DNA of 64,000 nucleotides, from contig JBBPSI010000045.1 in the NCBI GenBank assembly GCA_038093515.1, positions 91,012 to 155,011 of the forward strand, written 5' to 3'. The position numbers and the translations under genes were made by a program. This stretch comes from Butyriboletus loyo (Eukaryota > Basidiomycota > Agaricomycetes > Boletales > Boletaceae). This document shows positions 50,603 through 61,160 of the stretch, in pieces (position 1 is the stretch's first letter; each line of letters opens with the position of its first letter). The notes below the pieces were generated by a model. It had not been told where the DNA came from. It was given only the letters and a program-made list of their open reading frames with translations, and made no database searches.

Positions 50603-52110
50603 ATGTCTTTGGATGGTGGTAATAAGGCGATAGCCCCTGTCTATGTGGCCGCCGTTCGCGACGTGCGCTACCATAGCGGTATGTTTTAGAAGCGTCATGT
50701 TTTGTACGGTGCTGACACGAGCCCCCAGTCGCGTGTCTCACTTTTCTGATCTGGCACTGCTTTCTAACACTCGATCAGGATGTTCAATATATTTGGACGT
50801 GCGTATCAAGTCTGGTCGACATTCCGGTCAGCTTCCTGACGCCATCTTTTCGGCGCCTACAGTATGCGGAATAACAACCCCTTGAAGTGGGTATACTTCT
50901 TTCTTCGCTATGTCGTCGTACTCGCATGCGTGTGAGTGCATTGCAACGCAACGCATACCCATCTCCATAAGGCTCACCGATTTCAACCTAGAATGCACAA
51001 CTGGTTGGTCGCGCGGTTGGCAGATGACAGTAACCCCCCTCTGCTCTGCACCATATGGCATGTCTATGTCCCAGTTTTCGCACAGATTCTTATAAATTTG
51101 CTCGAGCTTATTTTGGCCACTCGCAGTAAGTCTAACCTGATTTCTCCGTTGGAAGATACAGTCTGGTTGGACAACGCCCACAGTACTTGCTCTATACAAC
51201 CGATCCAGGAGGATAGCTTTCCTCCTGTCGATCTTGATCTTCATGGAATTTGCGGGGACGATGAGAATGCTATGGTTGCAGAAAAGCTTGACCTTTTACC
51301 AGACGTGCCTTTTAACACAGCTGACCAAGACTGGCAGAGATCAAAGGTGCGTCCTGGCTCCGTTGTTTGCGGTGAGCCATATAATCAAACGTCTCTGCTT
51401 AGCATATTAGTGTTCATCATCCATTGCGTACTTATTAGCTTGACGTTGTTCAAGTATTTCGTGGCATTCAAGGAAGGTCGGAAAAGGATCCCAGTTGTGT
51501 TTCTCGTGGTTCGCGATGGCACCATACTGTATGCTACCGTTTTTTGTGAGTAGACGTCACCGACAGACAGTCGGATCGATCAGCTCGGTACTGATCTAAT
51601 GACCTAGTTATACTCTTGTCGTTGTTCATCGTATATGACTTTAAGAATGAGCGAGAAACTGCCATCTTTTTGTTCGTGTTCTTTCTTTAGCATCGAGTGT
51701 TGCTGATGCTTATCTTATCCTCGTCTTTTCTGCAATTCAGCTGGGTTGTGTCTCTGTTCAGTATCTCCGTATGACTACATTTAGTTTTGGGAATGCGCTC
51801 ACTCGTGACGTTCGCTTCTAGGGGTGTCTCATGATACTAAGCATGGAGCGCTTCGCAAGAAGGGAAATATCGACAGAATACCCCCAGACGATCTTCACCA
51901 GCCAATTTATCCTCGGGACGTTTGAGTCTGGCACCCAGGATCGATTCGCTCCCTCCGAGTCGTCCCTTGGTCCCGGCGATTCCTTGGCATAGAATCCTTT
52001 CGCTTTCTGCCACTTAATTCTCGAAAAGACGGAGGTTTATCGTGGACCCAGTTGCATGCATTGCGACCTTTTCTGTTGTACTGATTACCGGCGTTTCTTT
52101 TGAATATGCA
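50560..52110 (+). repeat. Tandem segmental duplication, unit 1
   Basis: Coding exons, intron positions and downstream non-coding DNA are shared with 52840-54330. Example outside the coding part: ACTGATTACCGGCGTTTC near 52080 against ACTGATCACCGGTGTATC near 54318. The limits are approximate. Confidence 0.7.
50603..51690 (+). CDS. DUF6533-type seven-helix membrane protein, copy 1 (3' end damaged)
   Basis: Same exon plan as copy 2 at 52877. MSLDGGNKAIAPVYVAAV, intron, VACLTFLIWHCFLTLDQDVQ then YIWT, intron, MRNNNPLKWVYFFLRYVVVL, intron, MHNWLVARLADDSNPPLLCT, IWHVYVPVFAQILINLLELI, intron, LALYNRSRRIAFLLSILIFM, LWLQKSLTFYQTCLLTQLTK, 56-nt intron, ILVFIIHCVLISLTLFKYFV, VVFLVVRDGTILYATVF, intron, ILLSLFIVYDFKNERETAIF. 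The reading frame then meets TAG at 51688-51690, where copy 2 splices out of the frame through a GT donor; here that position reads AT. The downstream exon homologous to copy 2 (ISGCLMILSMERFARREIS, to stop 51992) is still open. Either the protein is truncated after helix 6 or splicing is altered. Domain of unknown function, fungal specific. Confidence 0.65.
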
Positions 52111-52876
52111 ATATGCAAAAATTCACTTGTTTTGGCTGACCTGACTCGGGACCCCCTAAAAACCAATGCAAAGAAATACATCATCAGCATATTAACTGTA
52201 TTGAAAAGACCTTTACAACTCCAAGCTATGTACGCTGTGCCTTTCCGCGGTTGGTGTCACTTCGTACGTTTCCAGCTAAGCACCAGTATACCACAACGGT
52301 ACTCGCTATATGGTTAGATGGTCCCTGACACAATTTTGCTTACTCGCAGCAGGAGGCAAATAACAGGGCTGCCATGTCTGAGAACTTCTCCTCCCCACAG
52401 TAGCCCATTTGGACACTATCCATCCAAAACTTCCGTCTGACAGCTACTCGCCGATGCTGGCCTGTAGTACATTCTCTCTCCGAGGCTTGTATTTGATAAC
52501 ACTAGATACCAACCCCCGGATGCTCTCCTTGGCCTATCTCGAGGCCGTGCGCGGTGCTCGACATCAACTTAATGGCTACGTCTTTCCTTGTCCTTGATAC
52601 GTCCCCTGTCGACGATCTATCACCATTGGATTCATGGGGCCACGAGTCAGTACGTGATGCGGGTCCCATGGTGATGGCCAGGCAACTTACTGCTTATTTT
52701 ACGACAGGGTTTCGTCGGCGGCAGCTGACGTGGGAACGACACAGGCCTGACCCTACCACAAGTACCTAAGTAGGGTCACGCAGAGTTTAACACCAACACG
52801 CTCGGTACCACTGCGTACCCACACCAGACTATCACTATCAAACAGTCCCCTCACGCCAAGATTCTGCTTTTTCAAG
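51993..52876. other. Spacer between tandem copies, no gene seen
   Basis: Starts with DNA shared with the region after copy 2, then about 700 bp of unshared sequence with short ORFs (52042-52317, 52409-52769) of no recognised family, then the upstream region of copy 2. Confidence 0.5.
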
Positions 52877-54330
52877 ATGTCATCGAGTGATATTAGCCAT
52901 GTGCTACCTCCTACGTATGCGGCTGCTGTTCGCGACGTGCGTTACCACAGCGGTATGTATGTTTTAAACGCCTAGTGTTTTGGACGGTGTTAATATGACA
53001 CCCAGTCGCGTGTCTCGCTCTTTTGGTCTGGCACTGCGCTCTAACATTCGATCAGGATGTTCAATATATTTGGACGTGCGCATCGAGTCTGGTCGACATT
53101 CCGATCAGCTTCCTGACACCGTCTTTTCGGTGCCTACAGTATGCGGAATAAGAACCCATTCAAGTGGGTATACTTCTTTTTTCGCTATGTTGTGATACTC
53201 GCATGTGTGTGAGTACATTGCAACATATCCCATACCCATATTGTCGAGACTCGCTGGTCTCAACTTAGAATGCACAACTGGTTGATCGGACAGCTGGCAG
53301 ATGGCAGTAACCCCCCTCTGCTCTGCGGCCTGTGGTACAGCTATATCGTAGCTTTCATACAGACCATTGCAAGTTTAATTGAGTTTATTTTGGCCGTCCG
53401 CAGTAAGTCTAATGTGATTTCTCCGTTGGAAGATGCAATTCAGCTGGACAATGCCCACAGTATTTGCTCTATATAACCGATCCAGGAAGATAGCTTTCCT
53501 ACTGTTGATTTCGATCTTGGCGGAGGTTGTTGGGGCATTGAGAACGCTATGGTTACACGAAGGCATAATCTTTCACGAATCATGTCTTCTACTACAACAA
53601 CCCGTTAGTGGCAGGAACCAAAGGTGTGTCCTAGCTCCACCGTTTGCTGCGAGTACGTATATTCAGCATGCCACGCTTAGCATATTAGCGTTCATCGTCC
53701 ATTGTGTATTTATTGGCTTGACGTTGTTCAAGTACTTCTTCGCTTTCAGGACGGGTCGCACAATGATCCCCCTTGTATTGCTCGTGGTTCGTGATGGCGG
53801 CATGACGTATGCTACAATTTCCTGTGAGTAGACGTCACCAGCGACAGTCACATCCGTCAGCCCAGACTGATCCGACGACTCAGTCTTACTCGTATCAGTA
53901 TTTATTTTAGCCAGTGTGGAGAGCGGGCGTGAAGTTGCCTTCCTTTTGTCTGTGCTCTTTTTTTTTGCGTCAAACTGTGCGTTTCTGATCCTTCGCCTTG
54001 GATTTTTCCCCCACAATTCAGCTGGATCATATCTCTATTGAGTATTTCGGTATGATTGCATTTAGTTTTTGGAGCGTGTTCACTCGTGATATTTCATCTA
54101 GGGGTGTCAGTTGATACTAGGCATGGAGCGTTTCGCAAGAAGGGAGATATCGATAGAATACCCCCTGCAACCAATGTTCACCAGTCAATTTACCATCGAA
54201 GCAATTGAGTCTACTGGGCGGGATCAGTCTACCCCCCTAGCCTCATTGCCCCGGTGACGGTTCAACGTTCAGCATAGAGTGGTTCAAAGTCTAGCCAATG
54301 TTGTTTTAAGACGGTACTGATCACCGGTGT
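52840..54330 (+). repeat. Tandem segmental duplication, unit 2
   Basis: Second unit of the pair described at 50560-52110, including the DUF6533 gene and some downstream DNA. Direct orientation. Confidence 0.7.
52877..54257 (+). CDS. DUF6533-type seven-helix membrane protein, copy 2
   Basis: Fungal seven-helix protein with an N-terminal DUF6533 module; function unknown, possibly receptor-like by topology. Start ATG 52877 (MSSSDISHVLPPTYAAAVRD). Exons: VACLALLVWHCALTFDQDVQ / YIWT, MRNKNPFKWVYFFFRYVVIL, MHNWLIGQLADGSNPPLLCG, YSYIVAFIQTIASLIEFILA, IFALYNRSRKIAFLLLISIL, LRTLWLHEGIIFHESCLLLQ, then a 57-nt intron, ILAFIVHCVFIGLTLFKYFF, LVLLVVRDGGMTYATIS, FLLVSVFILASVESGREVAF, then WIISLLSIS and GCQLILGMERFARREIS, tail to TGA 54257. 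All joins follow GT-AG and stay in frame. The 57-nt intron is a multiple of three without stop codons, so retained transcripts would remain translatable. Confidence 0.75.
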
Positions 54331-55352
54331 ATCTTTTTGAGGCCATGTACGTGCCGCATAGTTGGCTCTTTACTGTTATAAACTCCACTGTCCTCCTGGT
54401 AGCCCTTTCCAATGTCGCAAATGGCACGGGGTAAATAAAGATGTCACAAGCTATGAGCCTATATGCCCATATTCGCCTGTGGGTCTTGAAAACTGAGGGG
54501 CACGACTTATCAAGTGTCCTGGTGGCCGTGCTCGCGCGTATGATCAGAACGACTGACATCTGAGCCGAACGAAGTTTTAGGTCTGGTTTTGGGAGACTGC
54601 TCGCGCGGCCACGTTTATGTAACCGAATGACCCAGCCAGGCCCTTCATTCAAGGGTTGATCTCAGGTGCGTTGAGTAAGGATACTGAAAAAAAAACCTTT
54701 TGTGAATCTCTATAGTACGTGCACGGTTTTGCAGACATGACCCTGGTGAAGATGATGCAGCGCACTGGTTTCTTACAGCCCGTTGCGTGAAATCTTATGA
54801 TGTTACCGTTTACGTTAGCGATGGTTTTGTGCCTTTTCAAGCTGGGCTGGGGAGTACATACTCACCGAGTTACTACTATTCAGTGGTCCAATTCAACCTG
54901 AAGAAAAGTGGTCCCTCTACTTTTACGGCAAATAACGCCAGGCACTGGGATTCCACTTCCGAGAACCCCCTCACGGTAACCCGGAAACACTCGGGACAAC
55001 TTTGTCCATTGAAGTGGTCCGAGCGTCGGTGCCTTGTTCGGGGGCGTTCTCTCTTCGGAGCTCATCATACCAAGGTACACCGAGATCATCGTATGTTTCG
55101 CCTGACTGTCTCACAGAGCTTGTCGTCAAGTCGCACACCTCATCGCCTGGGCTGGCTGTGGTACCGATAAGTCTCGAATTCTATGATCGAGGTCCTTGGC
55201 TAGGCGAAGTTGAGTTTAGAAAATTCGTGCTGTAGCACTTCGTGAGTCAGTAGTGCATGGCCGACCCATCCTGTGAATAGTAGACGCGTGGTCCTCACCT
55301 CGTTGGATGAGAACCGACCCATAAAATACGGTATGGGTGTAGTATGTGTGAG
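54258..55352. other. Region left of the retrotransposon with one possible small gene
   Basis: After the duplicated tail, plus-strand segments read VKSYDVTVYVSDGFVPFQAG and SYYYSVVQFNLKKSGPSTFT (about 54785-54940) and, in another frame, SIEVVRASVPCSGAFSLRSS and VVPISLEFYDRGPWLGEVEF (about 55005-55220). An intron could link them into one short protein with a beta-rich look. No family recognised, so this is only a candidate. Confidence 0.3.
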
Positions 55353-55801
55353 TTTCGGAATTGGTAGAGTCCGAGCAGGCGCACCGAGGGCAACGAAGGA
55401 TGCAAGGGTAAACCTATCAGTGGAAAGACTCACTGATAATACGAGAGTGAGAGTATCGCAAACAGAGTATAAGGAGCAAGGCTCAACTTAGAGATATCGC
55501 ATTAGTGATGATAGAACTGAAAGATCTAAAGAAAAGCGACAAGCCATAAGGGCTGTCTTATATACAGTACATGAGTGTTTGTACTTATGTTCTGTATAGT
55601 ACCTTTATAAGATATAGTATGAAATACATGACGATATGATAGAGATAAGAGATAAGACTAAGCATATCGTCCAATAGCATAATAAGAGCTATTTGTAATG
55701 TGATAAGCGTGACTAGGTCTAGACAATGATGTCATATAGACCAGTCTAGAAACGTAGTGACTGTAAGTGAAATACAGAAATAGAACACTACCGTTTCAAC
55801 A
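55353..55801 (-). repeat. 3' LTR of the Copia element
   Basis: 449 bp. In element sense it begins TGTTGAAACGG right after the polypurine tract, a normal Copia LTR start. The other edge is set by loss of similarity to the second LTR after TTTCGG; it does not show the canonical CA end. Contains a TATATACAGTACA/TATAGTACC-rich stretch that may serve as promoter. Confidence 0.9.
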
Positions 55802-55812
55802 CTCCTCCTCGC
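55802..55812 (-). other. Polypurine tract
   Basis: GCGAGGAGGAG in element sense, directly next to the LTR start TGTTG. Position and composition fit the plus-strand primer site. Confidence 0.8.
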
Positions 55813-55819
55813 TTTAGCA

Positions 55820-58800
55820 TTACTGTTTTATAGAGACAAAAGGAGAAAGAGAGAGCATGGACCGAACTTCTTCAAATCTCTGCCATGTCAGATTCTTCGT
55901 AAAGATATCTGCTGCTTGTTGTTGAGTAGGAGTATAGAAGAGAGTAATCTCCTTGTCCTCGACGCATTCCCGAATGTAATGAAACGGAATTGCAATGTGT
56001 TTGCTGCATCCTTCAACGGCAGGATTAGAAGCCAGAAATATAGCTCCCTGATTATCAACTAGAAGGGGTAAAGGACCAAGTCTGTATCCCATCTCGAAGA
56101 ACAAGGAGCGCACCCAAGAGAGCTGTTTAGCAGTCTCGGTCATGCCCATATATTCTGCTTCGGTTGAAGAGTGAGCAATCTTGCGTTATCGTCTGGATAA
56201 CCATGATACTATGCCAGATGCTAGAAATATACAATAACCAGTCGTTGAACGACGGGTCTCAATATCGCCTGCCCAGTCAGTGTCACTGTATGCAATAAAG
56301 CCAGAATTGGCTCTCGGACCAGACTGGCTATGTCCGGAATACATTATGCAAAGGTCTGGAGTTCCAACCAGATAGCGGACTATATAGAGCGCTCTTTGCA
56401 AATGTTCTTCCGATGGATTGGAAGAGAATTGCGACATCTTGATGACAGCATGAGCGATATCAGGTCTAGATCCAAGCATGATGAATAGGAGGGATCCGAT
56501 GACAGATTGATATTGTGAGCGCAAAGATGGCGATGCTTCGGTGGTTGATGGTGAAGGATTATAACCAGAAGGAAGAGGTGTGCGTGCGGGTTTTGCATTT
56601 TCAAGCTTGAATCGTTTTATGACCTTCTGTGCATAATCGCACTGATCCAGCCTCAGGGTACGATTTCTTCGATCCCTGGTAATCCGCATGCCTAAATACT
56701 CTTTTGCTTCTCCAAGGTCTCGACTCTCCCAAGTCTTCATAAAGTGCTTCTTGTGAGCGAGGACTTGTGTTTTATCACTACCCATAAAAAGAGCGTCATC
56801 AACATATATAACTAAAATAATGATGACTTTCCCGATGAATTTTATATAAGTTCCCGGGTCAGACAAGGTACGCTTGAAACCTTGTTTGATAAGTGATAAA
56901 TGCAAGGCTTTGTTCCATTGAAGGGCCGCTTGCTTGAGGCCATAGATTGCTTTCCGTAGGCGACAGACTTTACTTTCTGAGCCTTTTTGAGCGAAACCCT
57001 CAGGTTGTTCCATGTAGATTTCTTCGTCAAGATCTCCGAAGAGAAATGCAGTCTTGACGTCTAGAGCCTCGATTTCCCAATCTTCTAAGGCAGCTAGAGC
57101 TAAGAGAATCCTAACGGTTTCAAACCTGGCAACTGGTGAGAAAGTTTCCTCATAATCAATTCCGAAGATTTGGGTAAAGCCTTTTGCTACCCAGCGAGAC
57201 TTGTATCGTCCATCGCTTTTTCGTACATTTATCCATTTCCCTTTAATGACTTGACGTCCCTTGGGAAGATCTACCAGATCCCATACACGTCGTTCTTGAA
57301 ACGACTTGTATTCCTCTCCCATGGCGGTTAGCCATAAGGATCTCTCGGCAGGAGGTAATCTCATTACTGCCTTGTGAGACTGTGGGATACCATCGACAGT
57401 AGCAGCAGCTAGAAGAGATTTAATCCACTTAGCGCTGTACATCTGTCCTAAGTCATCTTCTTCATTCGTGGGTCTCGGTTGATTAACCGGTTGTGGAGTA
57501 GTAATTAACTCCTCCTGAATAGGATCCAGTCCTCGATGTATCTCTCGTTCTATCTCGATCGGAGGTTGATTCCCATAAGCATTATCTGGGACAATCCGTG
57601 GAACACGGATGCGAGTAGGACGAGGATTAAAGTCCTGACCAGTCTGCAAGAAGTCTGGATCATTGATCGTTGGGATTGGAGCACCTTGAGACCGTAAATC
57701 CTGATCGAACTCATCATATAAGTCACGTTGGTGACCTCGAGCACGAATATCTCGAGTCGGATGATGTTGATGAGGACGATTGCGAAATTCAGTAATTCGT
57801 TCAGGATATACTCTTGTTGGAGGTAAGAAAGTGGAAGGACGAATCCGACCAGGATCTTCAAATGTTTCCAACGGAGGTATCATTTGACGTTTATGTTGGT
57901 GTCGATCCATAATAGACGATCTATGTCCAGTATCTGGTGTTTCTCTTTTAACTCCAGGACGTGGAGGTGAGAATAACGGTGGTATTTCTTCATGAACAGT
58001 GTCAGGAGATGGAGGATCGAGGATTAAAGGTGATGGTGGATGTTCAGGGATAACCCATGGTGAAGGTGTGACTGATGGTTGAGGAGACAGTTGTTGCATA
58101 TCGTCAGGATTAATGATGGGGGAAATTGGTGGTAGGCCTTCACGTATTATACCGGTTCCATCAAATCGTACTCCTAATGGAGGTGGCTCGTCAGCTCTTT
58201 GTTGATTTGAAGGTGGGGCGTCAGATGTACTATCTTCATCATCTCCATGTTCATCAGCATCTGTTGGAAGAATAGGAGGCGGAATTGCGGCTTGTCTGTC
58301 GTTCTGTTCTTTGGAACAATGTGGGAAGTTTTCTTCGTCAAAAGTCGCAACGGACTCTACTAGAACTCGTCTTCGGGTTGGAGACCAAAAGCGATAGCCT
58401 TTGGTGCCAGATTCATATCCGATGAAGGTGGCTTGTTCCGATTTCGGAGACAACTTGTTTTCCCTGAGTTCCTTCTTTATAAAAACATATGCACGACATC
58501 CAAATACCCGGAAATATGATATATCCGGTTTCTCCCCAGAGAACATCTCGATGGGGGTTTTCCAATTATGACGACGCATCGGTTGGCGATTGTAGATATG
58601 AAGTGAGGTTTCGGTTGCGTCCTGCCAGAAGACTTTTGGTAGACAGGCAGTATGGCGCATTGCTTCTTCTTTTTCCAGGATGGTCCTATTAAATCGCTCT
58701 GCACGTCCATTCTGTTGAGGGGTGTGAGGTACAGAAAGCTGATGCTCAATGCCCCTGGACGAGAGGAACGTCCGAATGTCTTTAGACATGTATTTCCCCC

Positions 58801-60046
58801 CACGATCCGAATGGACAGCAAGAAGCGAAGACTGGGTCTGACGTTCAGCCCAGACGACCACTTCCTTAAAAGCATCAGCTGCCTCAGATTTAAGGCGCAA
58901 AAACCGCACGACTGCAAAGGCAGAATAGTCATCAATAAAAGTCAAAATATAGCGCTTCTGAGTCCGAGAGTGTGTGGGGAATTCGACCAAGTCGGAATGC
59001 ACTAGTCCAAGGACCCGAGATGCATGTTTGGATGAAGGTGCATAGGGACGTTCATGCATCTTGCCTAAGGCACAGCCTCGACAAGGAATGACGTCAGAAG
59101 GTTCAGGTATTAACGGCATACCCTTAACGTTCTTGTAAGCATGGCGTAACACGTTCTTGGATGGATGACCAAAACGGTGGTGCCACAATGAAGAAGATCC
59201 AATATCCTGCAAGGAGTGGATCCCGACATCTGGAGTTAGCATTTTAGCCTGAAACCAGTGGAGGGGATTGTTCGGAAGCAAGGCAGAAGCCTGCACTACC
59301 AAACGTCCTTGAGGGTTCCAAATCTTGGTTTGATTGGTTATTTCACATCGATAACCTTCCTTGGTTAGAGCGGTGACCGATAAGAGTCTATGGGCTGCTT
59401 GAGGCGCATACCAAACTCCTGTAAGCTCCAATGGAATGGGCTTATCCTTCCCTAGTCGCTGTGATAACAACACAGTGCCAGGTCCAAACATCTTCATGGT
59501 TGCACCATTTGCTGTGATCGCAATCCTCTCGGTATCACCGAGATCCATGAAGTCTACAACGTGTGGTGTGACATGGTCTGTACAACCGCTGTCAATCATC
59601 CAGGCGTTGGAAAGAAGATCCTTCTTTGAAGGGACATCTCCAGATGTGTAAGCTCCCGCAATGTACAGATCACCAAGATCAAATTCATCGTTGTAATCAT
59701 ATACAGCATCATAGTCCTCAGCATCTCACTGGTATGTAGAGTCCCAGACATTAATGTCACGGGAGTCAAGACTGTGCTTCCAAGTGCCATCAGCACGACG
59801 AGCAGTGTTTCCATAAAAGGATTCTTCATCCTTCTCATCGATCGACTCTATAAAAGTCGAAAGACGGACTGCTTTTGCTTTGCGTTCCTTCTTCTTCAGC
59901 TGACCACGAGACCCTGAAGGTTTAGAGGGAATCGCGGCATTTCCGAAAGGAGTGTGAGGAAGACGCATTAGCATCTCCATCCTCGAAATAAGGTGATGCG
60001 AGGGGTGGTCCCATCGGATCATCATCTCCCCAACCAGCTTGACCAA
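55820..60046 (-). pseudogene. Copia pol (protease, integrase, RT, RNase H) with two in-frame stops
   Basis: One reading frame covers the stretch, +1 relative to gag. A linker with REDINVWDSTYQ-like sequence meets TGA at 59726-59728, then the protease has MIDSGCTDHVTP. GAG-pre-integrase and integrase: HHRFGHPSKNVLRHAYKN, CRGCALGK (zinc His/Cys), LVHSDLVEFP, FIDDYSAFAVVRF, AVHSDRGGKY, PQQNGRAERFNRT (DDE). A Pro-rich linker (57550-58250) precedes RT: WVAKGFTQIFGIDYEETFSP, LDVKTAFLFGDLDEEIYMEQ, VIYVDDALFMGS (YVDD). RNase H: YSDTDWAGDIETRRSTTGYC, then TAA at 56186-56188 inside the conserved STEAEYMG neighbourhood, then the end VDNQGAIFLASNP and ADIFTKNL to 55820. Everything except the two stops looks intact. 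Both stops sit where a single C-to-T change in a sense codon would create them. Confidence 0.9.
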
Positions 60047-61151
60047 CGGTAGATTCAGTTTCCATCAGGAAATCTGTAAGCGTGTGGTCACCTAGTTGTG
60101 TTTTGCCCAACTCTACAATGTTGGCAAATCCGTCCATGTCCATCTCCACTTCATTTGCACGTCCTTTCCCTTTTCCCTTTCCTCGACATGTCTTGAAACC
60201 GGAGCGATTGTTTGTTCGCTCATTACGGTTTGCTCCGGATCCTGAAGGTCCTCCATAAGGCGTCGCAGGCATATGGTTTTGCTGCTGCCTTTGCTGCTGC
60301 GGTTGGAACGGCCTCTTCTGTCCAGGACGACCACGTCCGCCAGAAGGTTGTTGAGGGCGAGCCTGATTGTTCCAATTTGTCTGTGCAGGTGGAGGAGGTC
60401 CGCGTCTAACCGTGTTTGTGCGGTTGAGCTGGGTGTCCGGTGCAACAGTATTCGTTCGAGAGGTGGTGGGATAAGGGATCTGGCCAGTGCCAGCACGAAG
60501 TTGTAACTCGTGAGTTATCATGGGAATGATTACGTTCGGTGTAAATTGGTGAACGTTTGTGTTATGGACGATGTTGGACACCAGAGGTTCGAAAGATTTC
60601 GGTAACTTGGTGAGCAATATCATGGAACGGAAATTGTTTGGAAGGCTTAATCCTGCTGCTTCCATTTTGTGGAAAGCGTCCGTTAAGGACATGAGACCAG
60701 CAACAGCGTTAGCTTCATGAACGCGAATGTTCATGGCTTGGCGGAACAGGAAAAATTGTCCTGTAATGCCAGTAGTTGCGTAGGTGTCGTACAGGAAGTT
60801 CCAAAGAGTTTTGGCGACAGAGATGTTGACAGATTCTGGAATTATTTGACCAGAAGCGTCATAGAGGGATGGAGAGTAGTCGTAGTTGACTGCATGTTGG
60901 AGTTCTGGAGATATGTAGATGGCGAGCATGCCAACAGAGCGCTTGTCCAGCGAAACCCACTTCTGCTGGTCAGCTGCTGTCTGATTGTGGTACTCTGAAG
61001 TACCATCCACTATCGACCAGACACCGATTACGGTGAGAGCATGTCTCATTTGACGAGACCAGGCTGTATAGTTGTCCGCTCCAGTCAGGACAGGAAGTCT
61101 CTGCTGGATTTGGGCGTCGATCTTGAATTCTGATACGGTGGGGAGCGACAT
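59922..61151 (-). CDS. Copia gag (UBN2/Retrotran_gag_2 type)
   Basis: 409 residues. MSLPTVSEFKIDAQIQQRLP, then LTGADNYTAWSRQMRHALTV and the helical core (AKTLWNFLYDTYATTGITGQ, LMSLTDAFHKMEAAGLSLP, MILLTKLPKSFEPLVSNIV), the usual Copia Gag fold. The C-part is Gln/Arg/Gly-rich with an RG-type and GKGKGKG basic run instead of a CCHC zinc knuckle. The ATG lies 9 nt after the stop of pre-gag ORF C and in the same frame. The stop at 59922 overlaps the pol frame, which is reached by a +1 change near SHSF. Confidence 0.9.
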   Translation of the reverse strand: MSLPTVSEFKIDAQIQQRLPVLTGADNYTAWSRQMRHALTVIGVWSIVDGTSEYHNQTAADQQKWVSLDKRSVGMLAIYISPELQHAVNYDYSPSLYDASGQIIPESVNISVAKTLWNFLYDTYATTGITGQFFLFRQAMNIRVHEANAVAGLMSLTDAFHKMEAAGLSLPNNFRSMILLTKLPKSFEPLVSNIVHNTNVHQFTPNVIIPMITHELQLRAGTGQIPYPTTSRTNTVAPDTQLNRTNTVRRGPPPPAQTNWNNQARPQQPSGGRGRPGQKRPFQPQQQRQQQNHMPATPYGGPSGSGANRNERTNNRSGFKTCRGKGKGKGRANEVEMDMDGFANIVELGKTQLGDHTLTDFLMETESTVGQAGWGDDDPMGPPLASPYFEDGDANASSSHSFRKCRDSL

Positions 61152-61160
61152 GATTATTGT

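Noticed and set aside
51349..51404. Apparent one-base frameshift in DUF6533 copy 1 relative to copy 2
   Set aside because: Both copies have a good GT-AG intron here (56 and 57 nt). Splicing it gives matching in-frame products, so no frameshift is needed.
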